Shown in pieces: positions 60,403 through 64,000 of a DNA stretch of 64,000 nt; positions within the stretch are counted from its first letter, which is position 1, and each line of letters starts with the position of its first letter. The stretch is from NCBI RefSeq assembly GCF_025336545.1, contig NZ_JAODBU010000014.1:5865-69864 (forward strand). Reading direction: 5' to 3'. The notes under the pieces were generated by a model. That model was not told the DNA's origin, ran no database searches, and worked only from the letters and a program-made list of their open reading frames with translations. Source of the DNA: Eubacterium_U album (GTDB taxonomy: Bacteria; Bacillota; Clostridia; Lachnospirales; Lachnospiraceae). A program made the translations under genes and the position numbers.

Positions 60403-61743
60403 TTATAAAAACGGTACCATATACACCGGGATATAATAAATTCCGTTTTCCCATTTGTAATCCTTTGTATGGACAACATATTTGTTGCATATACGATTAC
60501 TAAACTTGTTGCAAAATACATCAAGTGATTTATGTGTTCTATAATTGCCGGATTTCACCTCTAATGGACATATCTTATCTTTAACCGAAGTTAAAAAATC
60601 AATCTCATACAAATGATTTGAAGTTTTACTTTCCATCGTGTAATAAAATAAATTATTACCTTTTGCTATTAGCATCTGTGCCACAACATTTTCATAGACA
60701 TATCCTAAATTTACATCCAGTTTATCCGAAAGTAACTTATTATAAATAATATTCTCCGTATATTTTTTATCCTTAAATGCCAAAGTTATAAATAGACCGA
60801 CATCAGAATTAAACAATTTATATCGTCCTGCATCCTTTTCCAATGCCATTCCCACATCAGGATTATTAGCATGATATGCAATATTTACAGTGTACGAACT
60901 GAGCATATCAGGAATCAGCTCTCTTACCTTCTCAGAGCGAACCCCCTCTCTTGCACTTGACAGAATATATCTTGATGCATTACCACTAAGATTAGCAGGT
61001 ATGGCATCATAAATATCTCCAGCAAGACCGGTTCCATCTATCTTTACAAAATCTTCTTCATATAAGTCTACAATTTCTCTTTTAGTTTCATCAACCAATT
61101 GCAAATTATTTTTCTCTATATACGTTTCTATGGCCTGTGGCATTCCACCAACAAGCATATACAATCTGAATATCCGCATCAGGTTTCTATGCATTGCATT
61201 CCCAGCAGGCTTTTTGTTCTTTATAAGATGCCTTATTGTTTCCGCTGATACCTCATCTCCTATTGCCCATAAGAACTCCTCAAAATCCATAGGAAACATA
61301 GATATTTTATGTTCTTCGCTTGGAATCAAAATATCCTTTGTATTCTTTTTTATTGATAATAAAGAGCCTGTTTCAATATACTTATATCTTCCATCCGCAA
61401 CGAGATATTTAATTGCCTGTCTAGCCTTTGGAAATAACTGAACTTCATCAAAAATAATTACCGACTCTTTCTCATATAACCTGATTCCCATTAACTGCTG
61501 CAATTGCAAAAAGAAAAAATCCAGATCATACGTGTCATCAAATAGGTCAATAATTGCCTTACTTGTATGAGCAAAGTCAATGAGAATATATGATTTAAAC
61601 TCTTTTTTTGCAAATTCCTCTGCAATAGTTGATTTACCGACTCGTCTTGCCCCCTTTATCAAGAGTGCGTATTTATCGCTTCTGTTCTCTTTCCACTCAT
61701 ATATTTCATCGTATATTTTTCTTTTAAAAACTGGTTTATCCAT
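60403..61743 (-). CDS. AAA ATPase with DUF4143 domain
   Basis: A 446-residue protein starting at 61743 (AAAGGTGG upstream). Walker A is KGARRVGKSTIAEE (about 30-43), Walker B IIFDEVQLF near 100, and the C-terminal DUF4143 (about 220-420) ends in the nuclease-like fold motif YEIDFLTSVKDKICPLEVKS. This AAA_14/DUF4143 family is abundant and mobile in gut bacteria; its role is not established (nuclease-ATPase or toxin-like functions have been suggested). It lies between the two rpsI-terminator copies, which suggests it was inserted there. Confidence 0.88.
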   Translation of the reverse strand: MDKPVFKRKIYDEIYEWKENRSDKYALLIKGARRVGKSTIAEEFAKKEFKSYILIDFAHTSKAIIDLFDDTYDLDFFFLQLQQLMGIRLYEKESVIIFDEVQLFPKARQAIKYLVADGRYKYIETGSLLSIKKNTKDILIPSEEHKISMFPMDFEEFLWAIGDEVSAETIRHLIKNKKPAGNAMHRNLMRIFRLYMLVGGMPQAIETYIEKNNLQLVDETKREIVDLYEEDFVKIDGTGLAGDIYDAIPANLSGNASRYILSSAREGVRSEKVRELIPDMLSSYTVNIAYHANNPDVGMALEKDAGRYKLFNSDVGLFITLAFKDKKYTENIIYNKLLSDKLDVNLGYVYENVVAQMLIAKGNNLFYYTMESKTSNHLYEIDFLTSVKDKICPLEVKSGNYRTHKSLDVFCNKFSNRICNKYVVHTKDYKWENGIYYIPVYMVPFL

Positions 61744-61928
61744 GCATAAATCCACCTTTCCACCACAAGTATAACGCAAATCCCCATTCATGTAAACCAA
61801 AATTACGGTCAAATCCCCATTAATTTTCTCGCATTTTTTACCCATATCCCCTTTCGTTTTCTTAACTATTAGATTTTAGTCTATTTCTTCATTTTCTTAT
61901 TATGCACAGGTAAAGTTCTTTCTAATCG

Positions 61929-62102
61929 TTATATATACCGGTATACTCTGTACTTTGCCATCACAACCAGATATCCGTTATCCCACTCAACTACTTTCGT
62001 ATATCTTTCCAATTTGTCAGAAGTGATAAAACAAATTCTTTGGTTATTAAATTCAAAAATTGTATACTTTCCATAATTAGTAAGCATTGCATAATCTTTC
62101 AT
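61929..62102 (-). CDS. Conserved 57-residue hypothetical protein
   Basis: MKDYAMLTNYGKYTIFEFNN and KVVEWDNGYLVVMAKYRVYR give a compact beta-rich sequence that looks like real coding DNA, possibly the N-terminal piece of a longer family. No clear ribosome-binding site is seen. Nothing is known of its function; it may be a decayed gene carried with the ATPase. Confidence 0.5.
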   Translation of the reverse strand: MKDYAMLTNYGKYTIFEFNNQRICFITSDKLERYTKVVEWDNGYLVVMAKYRVYRYI

Positions 62103-62170
62103 TTAAATCACTACTATCAAATAATCTCTTTTAACATTATATTTTATATAATACCACAGTTATCATAAAA

Positions 62171-62234
62171 AACACCCCAGGACAAAGTCCTGAGGTGTAA
62201 TATACTTTTCTGAAACGCCCTGAGGCGTTCTTGA
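62171..62234 (-). terminator. rpsI terminator with upstream hairpin
   Basis: On the minus strand AACGCC / GGCGTT, then CACCTCAGGAC / GTCCTGGGGTG followed by T6. The full 90-bp unit, including the rpsI end, is duplicated at 60101-60190. Confidence 0.9.
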
Positions 62235-62246
62235 TTGTAAAATTGA

Positions 62247-62642
62247 CTATCTCTTTGAGAACTGTGGTGCTCTACGAGCTGCTTTGAGACCTGGTTTCTT
62301 TCTTTCTTTCATTCTTGGATCTCTTGTTAAGAATCCAGCTTTCTTAAGAATTGGTCTGTAAGCATCTGAATCAACTTCTAATAAAGCTCTTGAGATACCG
62401 TGTCTGATGGCACCAGCCTGTCCTGTGTATCCACCACCGTGTACACTTACGATTACGTCAAACTTATCTAAAGCATCAATAGCGTTTAATGGCTGACGTA
62501 CGATAACTTTTAATGTATCTAAACCGAAGTATTCATCGATACTTCTCTTGTTGATTGTGATATTTCCTTTACCAGGCATTAAATATACTCTAGCAACACT
62601 GCTCTTTCTTCTACCTGTTCCATAATACTTTTCTACTGCCAT
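62247..62642 (-). CDS. rpsI: 30S ribosomal protein S9
   Basis: 131 residues, full length, from YYGTGRRKSSVARVYL to the RRAPQFSKR tail that reaches the P-site tRNA. RBS GGAGG. Cotranscribed with rplM, 23 bp apart. Confidence 0.99.
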   Translation of the reverse strand: MAVEKYYGTGRRKSSVARVYLMPGKGNITINKRSIDEYFGLDTLKVIVRQPLNAIDALDKFDVIVSVHGGGYTGQAGAIRHGISRALLEVDSDAYRPILKKAGFLTRDPRMKERKKPGLKAARRAPQFSKR

Positions 62643-62665
62643 TGTTTATTTCCTCCTTTCAGTCA

Positions 62666-63094
62666 CTAAAATGTTAATACTTCTGGCTTCTGAGCTGCAT
62701 GTGGATGCTCATTTCCAGCGTAAACATAAAGTTTTTTGTACATTTCTCTTCCTAAAGGTCCCTTTGGAAGCATGCCTTTAACTGCGAGTTCAATAACTGT
62801 TTCAGGTTTCTTTTCTAATTTTTCCTTAAGAGTAACTTCCTTCATTCCTCCTACATAATCTGAATGATGGTAGTACATCTTCTGTTCTAATTTCTTACCT
62901 GTTACTGCAATCTTTTCTGCATTTATAACTATTACATAATCACCAGTATCAATGTGTGGTGTGAACTGTGGTTTGTTCTTACCTCTTAATACTTTAGCGA
63001 TTTCTGATGATAAACGACCTAATGTATATCCTGTAGCATCAACTACATACCATTTTCTTTCAATTGTTGATGGACTTGCCATATATGTTTTCAT
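62666..63094 (-). CDS. rplM: 50S ribosomal protein L13
   Basis: 142 residues with start at 63094 (AGGAGGT upstream), 42 codons inside the longest frame. MASPSTIERKWYVVDATGYT and PHAAQKPEVL are typical of L13. First gene of the rplM-rpsI operon. Confidence 0.99.
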   Translation of the reverse strand: MKTYMASPSTIERKWYVVDATGYTLGRLSSEIAKVLRGKNKPQFTPHIDTGDYVIVINAEKIAVTGKKLEQKMYYHHSDYVGGMKEVTLKEKLEKKPETVIELAVKGMLPKGPLGREMYKKLYVYAGNEHPHAAQKPEVLTF

Positions 63095-63234
63095 TGGTTT
63101 ACCTCCTGAAATATTCTTCATTCTTATTAAATAAATATATGTTAAATGCTTCACCGGGGCTAATGGCTGAGCATTAAACCTACGCATTACACGCCATACT
63201 AAAATAGTATAGCGTAACAATATTTTACTGTCAA
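63095..63234 (-). promoter_or_regulatory. rplM promoter and structured leader
   Basis: TTGACA (63229-63234), 17 bp, TATACT (63206-63211) is the strongest promoter in the window. The transcript starts about 100 nt before L13 and the leader (CGTGTAATGCGTAGG..ATTAGCC) can fold. An L13 leader (autoregulatory) is known in Firmicutes; whether this one belongs to it is not certain. Confidence 0.6.
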
Positions 63235-63394
63235 CACATTTTTTAATTTATCTATGTATTTATCTGCTATTTATCTGCGTACTCTATGAATCATTTTTAC
63301 TAATTTATCTGCGTGCCAACCTAATTTTTAATATCTTAATTTAATTCATATAACCTTATGTTTTATATCATCTTTCTATGGCACATTAAATAAT

Positions 63395-63844
63395 TTACTT
63401 GTAAAGTATAAATATTAAAACTGTAGATACTAAAGCAATACCTATTAAAAATGCTCCGACTATGGTAAACACTTTTGCTAAAATATGGGGTAACTTATCA
63501 TCTTTTATATAATATTCACTACATTTTTGTGGATTATAATATATTTCCACGTTCTGCCCTTTTTTATATCTTGGTTTACCACTACCATAAGCTGATTCTT
63601 TTGTAATTGTAACATCACCTACATGATATTCAAATACAGGATAATAACCTGAACCTTTAACACTATCACTATTATAACTTTTATGTTTAACAACGTCCTT
63701 TACAATACCATATGTTTTTAAAATACATCTTTTTTCTTTTTTATTTATGTGCCTAAACATTAATAGCCCTATTAGAAAAAATATAAAACCTATTAAACTA
63801 AATATCCCGGAAAAGAGAATTATACTTAACCATTTATTATTCAT
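63395..63844 (-). CDS. DUF3592-like membrane protein
   Basis: A 149-residue protein starting at 63844 (GGGTGG upstream). An N-terminal helix (about 8-30), an extracytoplasmic beta domain with GSGYYPVFEYHVGD and KKGQNVEIYYNPQKC, and a C-terminal helix (about 122-145) fit DUF3592. Function unknown. Confidence 0.82.
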   Translation of the reverse strand: MNNKWLSIILFSGIFSLIGFIFFLIGLLMFRHINKKEKRCILKTYGIVKDVVKHKSYNSDSVKGSGYYPVFEYHVGDVTITKESAYGSGKPRYKKGQNVEIYYNPQKCSEYYIKDDKLPHILAKVFTIVGAFLIGIALVSTVLIFILYK

Positions 63845-63883
63845 ATAACCACCCATACATTTCTTTACTTTAATTTTCTATAT

Positions 63884-63912
63884 AAAAAAACAAGCAACCT
63901 AAGTTGCTTGTC
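63884..63912 (-). terminator. tRNA-Leu terminator
   Basis: ACAAGCAACTTAGGTTGCTTGT hairpin arms with T7 on the minus strand, directly after the tRNA. Confidence 0.9.
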
Positions 63913-63914
63913 TA

Positions 63915-63998
63915 TGCCGGCGACCGGAATCGAACCGGTACGATATTGCTACCACAGGATTTTAAGTCCTGCGCGTCTGCCAGTTCCGCCACGCCGGC
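63915..63998 (-). tRNA. tRNA-Leu (anticodon UAA)
   Basis: 84 nt. The acceptor stem GCCGGCG pairs with CGCCGGC plus discriminator A. Anticodon loop CTTAAAA with TAA between CAGGA / TCCTG stems. A long variable arm follows, and the T-loop is GGTTCGATTCC. CCA is not encoded. Confidence 0.97.
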
Positions 63999-64000
63999 TT

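Overview
The window looks like the chromosome of a low-GC Firmicute, most likely a gut Lachnospiraceae (class Clostridia). The evidence is AT-rich DNA with strong Shine-Dalgarno sites, a monomeric [FeFe] hydrogenase, long-form HPF, modular secreted glycoside hydrolases, an FMN-riboswitch-controlled ECF riboflavin transporter and ECF sigma/anti-sigma operons. The species is not identifiable by eye. Most genes lie on the minus strand.

Layout. (1) 1-7.3 kb, housekeeping: the partial end of a riboflavin ECF S component with its FMN riboswitch, aspartate kinase, homoserine dehydrogenase, release factor 2 and secA. (2) 7.5-21.8 kb, secreted and cell-wall functions: a very large GH5 + GH18 enzyme, hpf, an SH3/NlpC-P60 wall hydrolase, a short-chain dehydrogenase, a nested inverted-repeat element, a broken aldo/keto reductase, and two translationally coupled beta-helix proteins of the kind seen in beta-1,3-glucanases. 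The GH5 motif (exo-beta-1,3-glucanase type), the chitinase domain and the beta-helix pair together suggest attack on beta-1,3-glucan/chitin, i.e. fungal or yeast walls. This is inference. (3) 22-28.5 kb, export: a MarR-controlled heterodimeric ABC exporter, a GIY-YIG protein and a MATE pump. (4) 28.8-34.6 kb: [FeFe] hydrogenase, thioredoxin, a GH30 remnant, D-2-hydroxyacid dehydrogenase, and a four-gene ECF sigma operon.

(5) 34.7-58.9 kb: an integrated Tn916-family conjugative element. It has int/xis at the left end, homologues of Tn916 orf7, orf8 and orf13 to orf23, an oriT region, and imperfect terminal inverted repeats. I find no tet(M). The usual tet(M)/orf6/orf9/orf10 segment is replaced by two small membrane/regulator modules and an erm(B) cassette. 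That cassette is flanked by about 296-bp direct repeats of a topoisomerase fragment and carries truncated omega and delta genes, so it derives from an Inc18-type plasmid (pAMbeta1/pSM19035 group). Further cargo is a thioester/VaFE-repeat, sortase-anchored surface protein, two ArdA-type antirestriction proteins and a membrane-protein gene. The element sits just upstream of the ECF sigma gene and points the same way.

(6) 58.9-64 kb: a nucleotidyltransferase + winged-helix pair, an AAA/DUF4143 ATPase bracketed by two copies of the rpsI 3' end and terminator, then rpsI-rplM, a DUF3592 protein and tRNA-Leu(UAA).

Start sites were chosen from visible ribosome-binding sites. Names rest on recognised motifs and recalled family resemblance; no search was run.
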